A stretch of 64,000 bases of DNA, taken from assembly GCA_023399055.1 (NCBI GenBank), contig JAEWQV010000010.1, positions 496,001-560,000 of the forward strand. Direction: 5' to 3'. Shown here one piece after another: positions 16,804 through 25,716 of this stretch; the first letter of the stretch is position 1, and each line of letters begins with the position of its first letter. The stretch comes from Bacillota bacterium (lineage in GTDB: Bacteria > Bacillota > Clostridia > Lachnospirales > Lachnospiraceae). The notes under the pieces were generated by a model, which was not told the origin of the DNA, ran no database searches, and saw only the letters and a program-made list of their open reading frames with translations. The translations under genes were made by a program, and so were the position numbers.

Positions 16804-18918
16804 TTAAGCTTTTCTATTTTTAGTCTTACTCACTATAATTACCCCAAGTAGTGCAAGAATAGAACCTGCGACAAGCATAATTCCCTTTGAGTTATCCCCT
16901 GTTTTGGGCATTTCTTCCCTTTCTCCTTCCAAAGTGTTCATTAATCCAAAACTGTCAATAACATAAGGTTCCCCATCATTTTTACTCTGGTCTATTTCAT
17001 ATACAATAGCCGTTAGCTTATTTCCATCAATATTAAATTCAACAAAATTCTGAATTTGACTGCGAACCGGTCTTGATGGGTCACTTGGATCTGGGCCATA
17101 TTGAGCTGCACTGTGCTCGTTAGCAACTTCAAACAGTTCGTAATATTCCTGCTCAATTTCAGTGTTCTTATAATATACTTTTGGACCAGCTGTACTTGGT
17201 ATCATATATACGGTTCCTTCCGTATAAACTGAGTATTCTACTTGATTTCCGTTATATTCACCCAGGACTTTTTCTGCTTCAACAGCCACGCCATTAGCAA
17301 TTGGCTTAGTACGTGCATAAATATGATCGTGCCCTTGTAATACTAAATCAATTCCCAACTCGTAAAAAAGTGGGGGAACTATTTCTCTAACACCGTTTGT
17401 TCCCATAATATCTTCGTCTGTTGCGTGGTTTGAGGTGGTGTATGGCCCTTTATGCATTACAGCGATTATCCAATCAATATTCTCATCTGCATTAGCAATC
17501 GCCACATCTTCTTTTAACCAATTAATTTGCTCTACTGAAAAGTTACGAAATTCTTCTGAATCTTCATTATTATTTAAAACTATAAAATGTGTATTTTCAT
17601 AGTTATAGGAATAATACGCTCCAGTTTCAGTCGATGAGCCTGTTGGTGTATCTAAGTTAAAATGCTCAATAAAAGACATAGGATCCTCATCGTGGTTACC
17701 CGCAACACCTACCAGCGTTGTATTTAATAAGGTACTATCAGCCGCATCAAAAACCCATCCCCACTGTTCTTCTATAATACCCGCATCTACAATATCTCCA
17801 TTAATTATAATAAATTCTGAATCTTTTACTGTATCACTTGCTTTTTCAAAGGTATCTGCCGAAAGTTCTGCTTCAATCTCAGTTTTTGCCTGCGTGTCTG
17901 CCAGGTCAATGAAACTGAATTTGCCATCATCATCTGCTGTTTTAAAACTACCAGTATCACTCCAAAGGTCAAGGGAAGCATCCCCTACTCTGAATTGATA
18001 TTCCGTACCTGGCTCTAACCCTGTGGCATCTGCCTTATGTACCACATATTCAGGTGCATTCGTTGATCTTAAATATGTGCCAGCAAAAGTGAAAGCATTA
18101 CTAAAATCAGGTTCTTCTAAATCAGTTTTTTCTATTATTTGAAGATCACTATTAGCGGATGCTTGTGAAGTATACCAAGTAAATCCCTTTTCTGTCTTCG
18201 TGTCACCCTTCATGGAAACCACAACTCTGGATACATCCCCTACTTCAACCTCTGTATTCGGAATTGGAGTTTTCGTATAATCAATAATTACAGGTGCTTC
18301 CCTTAAGCCAGTAATACTCATTTCGAACCATAAATCAGAGCTGTCACCACCATCCTGATGTATTTCTGCTGATATCGTATTAACTCCTGACTTTAGCATT
18401 TCAACCGGCAAATATAAAATTTCTTCTTTTTTTGAGAATTTAGCAGGAGTATTGTAATTCACTTCCTCTTCTGCATCAATTCCTTTTCGAAATGCTTCTT
18501 GTCCATTAAAATACACCACCGCACCATCATCAACATGTACATAGATTTCTAAAGCTTCATATTCATCCAGAGATTCAACATCAATTTTAGTTATTGCATA
18601 GGTAGTCATATACTTATTATCTTCATCATCACCATAACCAATTTCAGTCCCTAGTAAAACTTCAGGATTTGTTTCAGAAACTGCATCTCCAAAGCCGATT
18701 GGTGCAATGCCCGTTTTCCAATCAGTAATATCGTAATCTTCTTTTATCCATTCTGTACCTAAATCAATTCCCTCATCATTGTAACTCCATTCTACATCAA
18801 CAGGTAAAAGTACTTTTTCACTTTCTTCAGCAAAGGACAAGGCAGAAAAGCTACTTGCAACAAATAGAGAAACCAAACTAAAGCTAATTACATTTTTTAA
18901 ATTTACAGATAATCTCAT
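16804..18918 (-). CDS. Cell-wall-anchored metallophosphoesterase
   Basis: A 704-residue exported protein with an N-terminal signal peptide ending near SFAEE and a C-terminal sortase signal: MPKTG near residue 670, a hydrophobic stretch, then KTKNRKA. Residues ~30-200 look like a carbohydrate-binding or jelly-roll domain. Residues ~220-325 match the FN3-like N-domain of purple acid phosphatases. Then comes a calcineurin-like phosphoesterase with DLADTQ (near 338), GDIVDAG (near 372), GNHDED (near 406), MHKG and GHDHIYA (near 530), the metal-binding set. It probably releases phosphate from extracellular esters. The anchor variant MPKTG rather than LPxTG is slightly unusual. No sortase gene lies nearby. 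Confidence 0.9.
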   Translation of the reverse strand: MRLSVNLKNVISFSLVSLFVASSFSALSFAEESEKVLLPVDVEWSYNDEGIDLGTEWIKEDYDITDWKTGIAPIGFGDAVSETNPEVLLGTEIGYGDDEDNKYMTTYAITKIDVESLDEYEALEIYVHVDDGAVVYFNGQEAFRKGIDAEEEVNYNTPAKFSKKEEILYLPVEMLKSGVNTISAEIHQDGGDSSDLWFEMSITGLREAPVIIDYTKTPIPNTEVEVGDVSRVVVSMKGDTKTEKGFTWYTSQASANSDLQIIEKTDLEEPDFSNAFTFAGTYLRSTNAPEYVVHKADATGLEPGTEYQFRVGDASLDLWSDTGSFKTADDDGKFSFIDLADTQAKTEIEAELSADTFEKASDTVKDSEFIIINGDIVDAGIIEEQWGWVFDAADSTLLNTTLVGVAGNHDEDPMSFIEHFNLDTPTGSSTETGAYYSYNYENTHFIVLNNNEDSEEFRNFSVEQINWLKEDVAIANADENIDWIIAVMHKGPYTTSNHATDEDIMGTNGVREIVPPLFYELGIDLVLQGHDHIYARTKPIANGVAVEAEKVLGEYNGNQVEYSVYTEGTVYMIPSTAGPKVYYKNTEIEQEYYELFEVANEHSAAQYGPDPSDPSRPVRSQIQNFVEFNIDGNKLTAIVYEIDQSKNDGEPYVIDSFGLMNTLEGEREEMPKTGDNSKGIMLVAGSILALLGVIIVSKTKNRKA

Positions 18919-19033
18919 TCCTATTCCTCCTATTTTTTAACAATGTAGTAACAGCTTTATCCTACCAATTATTATTGGATAAAACGTACATGTTTATGTT
19001 ATAAATCAGTGAAATTTAACTTAAATATAAAAC

Positions 19034-19071
19034 GAAACACAGAGCCACCTTATATGTTAGCACTGTGTTTC
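19034..19071 (-). terminator. Intrinsic terminator
   Basis: GAAACACAG (19034-19042) pairs with CTGTGTTTC (19063-19071), 8 bp past the stop of the minus-strand gene at 19079. A U-rich stretch (CGTTTTATATTT) follows on the minus strand. Confidence 0.75.
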
Positions 19072-19078
19072 ATTATTT

Positions 19079-20557
19079 CTATTTACTTTTGTTTACATTA
19101 GTGAGATATGCCTTTTTATCATTAACAACAGCTATCTTATAATAATTTTCTCGCCCATCATATTTGAGCTTAATTATCGCATTACCTGTCGTTAATGCTT
19201 TAATTTTTCCATCAGTTATTGATATGACTTTGTTGTTACTACTTGAAACATAATTATATTTTTTATTGATAATAAAGTCTTTAGTTTTCCCAGACCTGTA
19301 ATTCAAAGTGAATTTTAAATCAGTAATAGTATCCCCCGTTTCAAGCAATATAGTCTTTTGATACTCATCTATTGCATTCTTTTCAAAATATTTACTTGAA
19401 GTACCAATGCTAGTTACATAATCTAATGACAGGATATAGTCCCACCAATTATTGGAATATCCATTGGAATCACGTCCTTGGTGGTGAGGCATTAAACTAA
19501 ACCACCATCTTTTATGTGCTTGATTTGCTGTCATCCCCTCTTTTAAATATACATCTGCTGTGAATTCAGCTGTTTCTCCTTTTAAGTTTGGATAGTTATT
19601 TCTCCAATCAATCCAGGTACTTATTACAGGTGTCTGATTTTCCCAATCATAATCACTTGTACTATTTGGTGTGAAATGAACTTGTCCAACCCCATATTTT
19701 TTCATATTTAATGGTGCTTTGTTTAAGCATAAGTAGAATTTTTGCCAGGTATTTAGCTCATTATATGAAGTAAAGATCAATTTTTTATTATAAGCTTCAT
19801 TACTCACCTGATAGACATTATTTAACATAGCTTCAGCATAATGTCCAATACACTCAAACGCACTATCCGGTCGAGTAAAATTAAATCCAGCAATTACAAA
19901 GTTATCGCAATCTGCATATATGGTAGCACCATTCACATCAAACGCACTTCGGCCAACCATACTAGTTTCCCACATACTAACCATATCAATACTAAAAACC
20001 CAAACCATGTCAAATTCCATGGCATTTTTGCGTTCAACTAGATTATATTTATTTAGGATATAATTATAGTCAAAATAATACGGACTATCTATTCCTTCTA
20101 GTGTTGTTGTGTTTATGCTATCCCACCAACCATTCCATCCATTCTTAAATATATCTAAATAGGTAGTCTCATCCAATCTATAATCTTTTCCTGTTATAAT
20201 CCTTTTACCTGATTTGTCGATATGCGAAAGTGTGACCTTCTTAGTATAAGTAGGAAATTCGTTCAAATATTCCACACCAACAATTTTACAGTTTACAACT
20301 CCATTTGATCCCATTACAAAGTCTCCTTGTATAGACTTTACAGAGGATTTTAAATTCAAATTTAATCCAAATGTATTAAAGTAATCTGTTACTTTCATCT
20401 TTTTGGACTTTAAATAGGGATTAATTTCAATAATTAAAACTTTTAGATCTTTTACTGGTGCAACTGTTCCTTGTGCATATATTGTTTTCGTAGTACTAAC
20501 CATCAATAAAACGAATACTATTACAATTAGTACAATTGAAGACTTTTTTATGTGCAT
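19079..20557 (-). CDS. Secreted protein of unknown function with a Big2-like tail
   Basis: A 492-residue protein beginning with a clear signal peptide (lysines, ~20 hydrophobic residues, then TIYAQG). I do not recognise the main body. It is rich in aromatic residues and has the segments FVIAGFNFTRPDSAFECIGH and YAEAMLNNVY. No HExxH or other catalytic motif is evident. The last ~90 residues resemble a degenerate bacterial Ig-like (Big2) module: SSSNNKVISITDGKIKALTT is typical of the family's strand pattern. It lies 28 bp downstream of the Big2/FN3 protein gene in the same direction, probably one transcription unit. The start follows AGGAG. Probably a cell-surface protein of unknown role. Confidence 0.8.
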   Translation of the reverse strand: MHIKKSSIVLIVIVFVLLMVSTTKTIYAQGTVAPVKDLKVLIIEINPYLKSKKMKVTDYFNTFGLNLNLKSSVKSIQGDFVMGSNGVVNCKIVGVEYLNEFPTYTKKVTLSHIDKSGKRIITGKDYRLDETTYLDIFKNGWNGWWDSINTTTLEGIDSPYYFDYNYILNKYNLVERKNAMEFDMVWVFSIDMVSMWETSMVGRSAFDVNGATIYADCDNFVIAGFNFTRPDSAFECIGHYAEAMLNNVYQVSNEAYNKKLIFTSYNELNTWQKFYLCLNKAPLNMKKYGVGQVHFTPNSTSDYDWENQTPVISTWIDWRNNYPNLKGETAEFTADVYLKEGMTANQAHKRWWFSLMPHHQGRDSNGYSNNWWDYILSLDYVTSIGTSSKYFEKNAIDEYQKTILLETGDTITDLKFTLNYRSGKTKDFIINKKYNYVSSSNNKVISITDGKIKALTTGNAIIKLKYDGRENYYKIAVVNDKKAYLTNVNKSK

Positions 20558-20585
20558 ACATATCTCCTAATATATTTATATAGAT

Positions 20586-22661
20586 CTAATTAACTTTTAC
20601 AGTCTCTCCCTGCATTGGGATATAGATACTTGCTAAATTACTCAAAGGATTATGATTTTTTTCATCTATCCATGGATAGTTAGAGGACTTGACCTGATAA
20701 TAATATGTTTTGTTGCTTTTCAAACTGTTATCATAATATTCACAGGTATCAGAAGAACCAATCTTTATAAATCCACCTTTTTTATTTGTAGAACGATAAA
20801 TATCATACCTTGGATAAAGTGCTGTTTTTGTCCAGGTAAGTTTCACCGAAGTTTTATCTCCTTTATCGACTAATATAGCTTTTAAACTCTTAGGTGCATT
20901 ATCTGTTGAAATTATATTTAAGGTTAATTTATCCTCTGGATTATCCTCTGACCAAACAGATACTTGTGAACTACCCTGGGTGAGTACAGTGACATAGCCA
21001 TTCTCGTTGATACTAATTGAACCAGTCGCATCATAATTATAGATGAGCTTCTTATTATCAGCATCCTTAGGCAGTACTTTAACCTTTAGCTTTGTAACTT
21101 GTCCAGCTCGTACTATAACATTAGTATTAGCAGCTGACAGAGCTTCTACTTTTATGAAACCTACTGTAAGCTCTCCAATGGTCAATCTATGAACATCGAA
21201 CGTATTTGCTTCACCTTTACTCGTTGTCCAATAAGCATAGCCGTTATGATATGTTGGTTCACCAAAAGCTGTCAGTTTTATCCCTTGTATCTCTGTCTCT
21301 GGAATGATAATCTCTCCAGTACTTGATACAACCATGTAATAACTTGTTACATATTGATCTTCTTCAATAGAATATAATCTCTTTTCCCACATAAATAGAA
21401 GCTTATCCTCTCCCATTGAAATCATTTTAGGATTAGAAGCATAATACTTATCTTTATAGTTGGTAAGCCAAAGCACTCCGTAGTCCTTTGCTCCTTCCTC
21501 GCAGCCCCCTCCAACATCTATATAAGAATCATTTGGTGTTCTTGTCTCTCCTAATAAAAGCTGAATTTCTTTCTTATTCGATGAATCAGAGGTGAAGTCT
21601 TTCGAAAACACCTGCAGGAACAAATTACGTGGTTCATTAAAATAAGTATCTCTTGCCATAGCATAGGACAATGTTTTTTCCGATACTCCAGATAATGCAT
21701 AACCGTTGGTACATTCAACAATACCTCCGATAACCGCATATGTGCTGTGATAAATGCTACCATTTCTATAGTGGAAAGGTGTAAAACTAGGAATAGCAGT
21801 CAAATCTGAAATCTCTGTATTGATTTTTGATATCGTAAAACCACGTCCTCCAGTATGCCTGGATTCTGCCATGAGATAGCCACCATCTGTAGTAGCAATT
21901 ACCTTTTGCCCTGTACCACTATTAATTGGAGCAACATAATTAAGCTTTGACATTGTGCTTGTATCAATGTATAGTGCATGACTTGAGCTAAATTCATTAT
22001 ACATTAATCTGCTGTATCTACATACAAGTACACCATTTTTATCAATAATTATATCACAGTTACCATATCGAAAAGGTTCTTTCGTTCCTTCTCCAACATC
22101 CTCAAAGGGTTTAGTCTCACTGCCTTTATAAGAAACCTTTTTCAACTTCTTTCCTGAACTATCATATTTCACAACTGACATCACGATCGCCGTGCCTACA
22201 CTTTGACCCTTCTCAATATCAGCTTCATCATGTTTCCCAAATACTATGTAGTAATACCCTTTTTTATCTTGAATGACATTTCCTACGATAGGAAGATCCT
22301 TTTTAATCTCCAACGTTTTCTGTAATATCATCTTTTCATTCAAAATGCTTATATAAACAAAATCCTGTCCACTATATGCAATATTATATTGGTTATTAAT
22401 TCCCCAAAAATCATTAATATCAGAAATCCTTTCAGATGAATCCCCAATACCCGGAATACTTGTAGCAGGTATCTGTTCCTTAGATATATAGCTAAAATTG
22501 TCTACCATTGCAACCAATTTTGCTTCTACTTTTGTACATAAAGCTATACTCCAAATCAAACTATTAATTATTATAAAGACTATCCCAAATTTTAAGAAAC
22601 AACGAACATCTCTTTTCACTTTTCTTTCTTTTCTCCAGTTGTTAATTTTCAATGAGATCAC
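20586..22661 (-). CDS. Secreted Big2 and FN3 domain protein
   Basis: A 691-residue protein with a long basic N-terminus and one hydrophobic segment (signal peptide or anchor) ending near CTKVEAK. The first ~480 residues match the truncated protein at the left edge of the window. A Big2-like domain follows near 505-590 and an FN3 domain near 595-680, ending in QGETVKVN. The conserved N-terminal region looks like repeated beta-strands, possibly a propeller-like fold, but this is inference. The GTG at 22661 has a poor ribosome binding site. A GTG 15 codons later, after GGAGA, is an alternative start. No catalytic motif was seen; an adhesion or binding role is plausible. Confidence 0.8.
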   Translation of the reverse strand: MISLKINNWRKERKVKRDVRCFLKFGIVFIIINSLIWSIALCTKVEAKLVAMVDNFSYISKEQIPATSIPGIGDSSERISDINDFWGINNQYNIAYSGQDFVYISILNEKMILQKTLEIKKDLPIVGNVIQDKKGYYYIVFGKHDEADIEKGQSVGTAIVMSVVKYDSSGKKLKKVSYKGSETKPFEDVGEGTKEPFRYGNCDIIIDKNGVLVCRYSRLMYNEFSSSHALYIDTSTMSKLNYVAPINSGTGQKVIATTDGGYLMAESRHTGGRGFTISKINTEISDLTAIPSFTPFHYRNGSIYHSTYAVIGGIVECTNGYALSGVSEKTLSYAMARDTYFNEPRNLFLQVFSKDFTSDSSNKKEIQLLLGETRTPNDSYIDVGGGCEEGAKDYGVLWLTNYKDKYYASNPKMISMGEDKLLFMWEKRLYSIEEDQYVTSYYMVVSSTGEIIIPETEIQGIKLTAFGEPTYHNGYAYWTTSKGEANTFDVHRLTIGELTVGFIKVEALSAANTNVIVRAGQVTKLKVKVLPKDADNKKLIYNYDATGSISINENGYVTVLTQGSSQVSVWSEDNPEDKLTLNIISTDNAPKSLKAILVDKGDKTSVKLTWTKTALYPRYDIYRSTNKKGGFIKIGSSDTCEYYDNSLKSNKTYYYQVKSSNYPWIDEKNHNPLSNLASIYIPMQGETVKVN

Positions 22662-22793
22662 CTACCATACCTTTTAAAGTCATATAATACTTTATCATAT
22701 ATACAAAATATTTCCAACTTAAAAAAGCTAGAATTATATTTCCAAGACTGTGTTGATGAATCATAAATAAACAATCATAATTATATTCATGAA

Positions 22794-22819
22794 AAATCCA
22801 GGGTACTATCCCTGGATTT
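22794..22819 (-). terminator. Intrinsic terminator of the 22995 gene
   Basis: AAATCCAGGG (22794-22803) pairs with CCCTGGATTT (22810-22819) around a 6-nt loop. Five U follow on the minus strand, 175 bp beyond the stop of the gene at 22995-23561. Confidence 0.7.
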
Positions 22820-22824
22820 AATCT

Positions 22825-22865
22825 GCAGTCTGAAACCTTTAATTCTAAAGGCTTTTCCTGACTGC
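22825..22865. repeat. Second hairpin in the 22662-22994 gap
   Basis: Outer arms GCAGTC (22825-22830) and GACTGC (22860-22865) enclose an inner stem CCTTT/AAAGG. It lies next to the terminator at 22794-22819. I see no gene in 22662-22994 apart from these hairpins. Confidence 0.4.
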
Positions 22866-22994
22866 CTATTTGATTCTTACAATTTTTATTGCAGTTTTAC
22901 TGTTTTTATCATACGTCATTTGATAAAATTTTTTGTCCAAATTGTAATCATTTAAAGCTTATTCGTTGTATGAATATTATGATTTAGTAGCTGA

Positions 22995-23561
22995 CTAAGA
23001 TACATATGTTTTATAAATCTGACTCCCATCATGCATATATCCTGCTTCCATCGCTTCCTCTGGTGTATTATATCCTAAACTAACAGCACGATCATAATCC
23101 GTTTCATGACCTACCCAACTTTGCTTTATTTGTGCCATTCTATAATCATATGTATCTACATTATTCTTAGTGGTATTTGATTTATTTCCACCTGATGTCC
23201 CCCCTCCAAAGGCTAAGGATGCCACGAATAACATAGCAGCTACTAGGAAGAGTGCAACTGAAAAAACTACCTGTAGTATTGTCACCGAAATAATATGAAT
23301 ATAATTTTTTACTTTTCTGTTACAATAAACTAAAATTACTAAAGGAATTATAAAAAGGATTACCTCCATAAAAGAGATTGCTTCTGCATCTCTTCTATAA
23401 ATATTTAAAATCGGTAGCACGAACATAAAAACTATTAAGGTTATACTGATTTTATTTATTGGTTTATAATTAGTAGTCGACTCTATCCATTTAAAATATT
23501 TCTTCACTCCTTTGTACCCAAAAAACAATCCAATTCCTATAAGTATAATTATTATTTGCAT
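22995..23561 (-). CDS. Small four-helix membrane protein
   Basis: About 188 residues when started at the ATG at 23561, which has AAGGGAG before it. An upstream ATG at 23591 has no ribosome binding site. Four membrane segments are predicted in the first ~130 residues, the last glycine-rich (FGGGTSGGN). The soluble tail contains TDYDRAVSLGYNTPEEAMEA, a short helical motif. I do not recognise the family. It sits among surface-protein genes but is separated from them by terminator-like hairpins. Confidence 0.65.
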   Translation of the reverse strand: MQIIIILIGIGLFFGYKGVKKYFKWIESTTNYKPINKISITLIVFMFVLPILNIYRRDAEAISFMEVILFIIPLVILVYCNRKVKNYIHIISVTILQVVFSVALFLVAAMLFVASLAFGGGTSGGNKSNTTKNNVDTYDYRMAQIKQSWVGHETDYDRAVSLGYNTPEEAMEAGYMHDGSQIYKTYVS

Positions 23562-23799
23562 ATAATTCTCCCTTTCTCTGATACCTTTCATAGTTTAATA
23601 ATTCTCTTGTTCTGCATTGTCAGTTCTAATTATTTTATAATAATTCACTTTCACCCACTTCCATATTATGTAACTCAATGCTATAATGCTGTATATTACT
23701 ATATTTACTGGAAAACATTAGCATACTAACACTGTTAAAAACACTATAGTTTTCCTAAAATGCCTTAATCTAATATAATTAAAGATTGGACGAAAACAG

Positions 23800-25647
23800 A
23801 TGAGTCAAATGAATAGCCGAAAATATTTACTATGTTTAATCTACAAGGTAATATTTAAAGAAATCTACCCTATTGATGTTGGTAATGCCATTCACGCTGA
23901 TAAAATTAACAGTTACAGCAAACAACGAAAGTTAAAAGGATATAATTATGACGACTATGAATTCTTAAGACTGCATGTCGATAGTGCAATTGATTTACCA
24001 GAATTTTATTTTGAAATAAACGAGGGGAACTTTCATAATTGGATGAATGGTATTTCAAGTCCAAAACACTTAATTTTAATTAATTCAATCTTGGAATATC
24101 TCATTGATTCCTGTAAGGATAAAGGAAAGTGTGATCTTTTAAAGGACAGAGTTCTTAAAATAATAAAAAGTGATGAATTTAACCAATATACTGGGGATTT
24201 AATAAAGATAAATGTTGATGCTTGGATTGTAAAAATAGAAAATAACGATAGAGAAACTTTATTTAGGGCAACAAAAGAAATCCTATATCTGCTTAAAAAC
24301 AAGGATAAATTCATTCCTTATTTAGTAAGGGAAAGCCAAACCAATGAGACCATAGAAAAACCTGCAGTGGAGTTTGTAAAATGCGCTAGTGATTCCCACG
24401 AAAATACTACATATATTATCGATGATAATACTCCTATTAGCACCAAGATAATTAAAAAAAACTACACTAAGATAAAGCTAGTCTCTATTACAATCCTGGT
24501 AATCCTAATGCCCTTAACCTTTGGAATAATTAGTTTATATAAAAACTCCGACATTATAAATAATTCAATAAAAACATTAGCAAACTCCCCTATGAAATCT
24601 GCGAATGTATTCAATACATATAAAAAGCAAAACAATACAATAGATAATTCTTCTCATGAGACCTTATTTCCTGCACAAAATAAATCCACCTCTGCATCAA
24701 ATATTCCTAAAAATATAAATCCTGTGACTAAGCTTTCTCCAACTCCATTTATTGAAACTAAATCTACAACGCAATCATACATTAATTTAAGTGCTATGGA
24801 TCTATTACCTCCAGAAATAATATCTCCTATGAATGGAATAATTCTACCGTTATCGGAATTAGAAGTTCAATGGAAGACTGTAGACCCGGCCACCAGTTAT
24901 TCACTTACTGTTACAGATACCGACATATGGGAAAAAGTCTTAACCACTCATAATATAAAGGGTAATTCACAAATTTTAGATAAGTCATTATTTAAACCTG
25001 GTCGAAGTTATCGAATTTATGTACAGGCTGCAATTGGAGAAGAATTATCAAAGCCTAACTATATTGATATTAATATAGAAGCTTTATTGCCACCCAAAAT
25101 ATTAAGCCCAATTAATGGAATTATAGTGCCTTTATCAAATATAAGTGTACAATGGGAGCCCGTCACCTCGGCTACAGGATATACGTTAGTAGTTACAGAC
25201 ACCAACAAATGGGAAAATATATTTGCAAACTATAAAATCGATACTACTTCATTTGAATTAGACAAATCTCTATTTGAATTTGGTGGAGATTATCGCATTT
25301 ATGTTAGTTCAGCAGTAGATCAAGACTTTACTGCTCCAAATTATATTGATATTAGTATTGAGGATCTAGCGTCACCCGTAATAACAAATCCTGCAAATGG
25401 GAACTTACTACCCTTAGAAGACATAAAAATACAGTGGGAACCTGTCACTTCAGCATCCAGTTATTCAGTAACTGTTACAGACACCCTAAGTTGGACTAAT
25501 ATATTTTCGCAGTTAAATGTCACTGACAATTACATTTTGATAGATAAGTCACTTCTTAAGGCTGGAAATTACCGTATCTATTTACATTCAACTAATGGAA
25601 GTGTATTATCCGAAGCAGCCTACATTGATATTGAGATTTATAAGTAG
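23800..25647 (+). CDS. Bitopic membrane protein with three extracellular repeats
   Basis: A 615-residue protein I do not recognise. Residues 1-225 are soluble and mostly helical, with no known motif. One membrane segment lies near 227-247, next to basic residues on its N-terminal side, so the N-domain should be cytoplasmic. A Ser/Thr/Asn-rich linker of ~80 residues follows. Then come three repeats of about 95 residues starting near 333, 427 and 523, each with P-x-I-x-x-P-x-N-G, a Q-W position, TVTDT or VVTDT and YRIYV; these look like FN3 or Ig-like domains. The layout resembles membrane anti-sigma or sensor proteins with extracellular sugar- or wall-binding parts. No ribosome binding site is obvious. 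Confidence 0.75.
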   Translation: MSQMNSRKYLLCLIYKVIFKEIYPIDVGNAIHADKINSYSKQRKLKGYNYDDYEFLRLHVDSAIDLPEFYFEINEGNFHNWMNGISSPKHLILINSILEYLIDSCKDKGKCDLLKDRVLKIIKSDEFNQYTGDLIKINVDAWIVKIENNDRETLFRATKEILYLLKNKDKFIPYLVRESQTNETIEKPAVEFVKCASDSHENTTYIIDDNTPISTKIIKKNYTKIKLVSITILVILMPLTFGIISLYKNSDIINNSIKTLANSPMKSANVFNTYKKQNNTIDNSSHETLFPAQNKSTSASNIPKNINPVTKLSPTPFIETKSTTQSYINLSAMDLLPPEIISPMNGIILPLSELEVQWKTVDPATSYSLTVTDTDIWEKVLTTHNIKGNSQILDKSLFKPGRSYRIYVQAAIGEELSKPNYIDINIEALLPPKILSPINGIIVPLSNISVQWEPVTSATGYTLVVTDTNKWENIFANYKIDTTSFELDKSLFEFGGDYRIYVSSAVDQDFTAPNYIDISIEDLASPVITNPANGNLLPLEDIKIQWEPVTSASSYSVTVTDTLSWTNIFSQLNVTDNYILIDKSLLKAGNYRIYLHSTNGSVLSEAAYIDIEIYK

Positions 25648-25676
25648 TTAATGTCATATTACATATCATACTAAAT

Positions 25677-25710
25677 AATCTGCCTCATTTTTATATTGAC
25701 GAGGCAGATT
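25677..25710 (+). terminator. Terminator of the bitopic protein gene
   Basis: AATCTGCCTC (25677-25686) pairs with GAGGCAGATT (25701-25710), followed by TTT. It lies 30 bp after the plus-strand stop, between convergent genes, and may act both ways. Confidence 0.8.
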
Positions 25711-25716
25711 TTTAGG

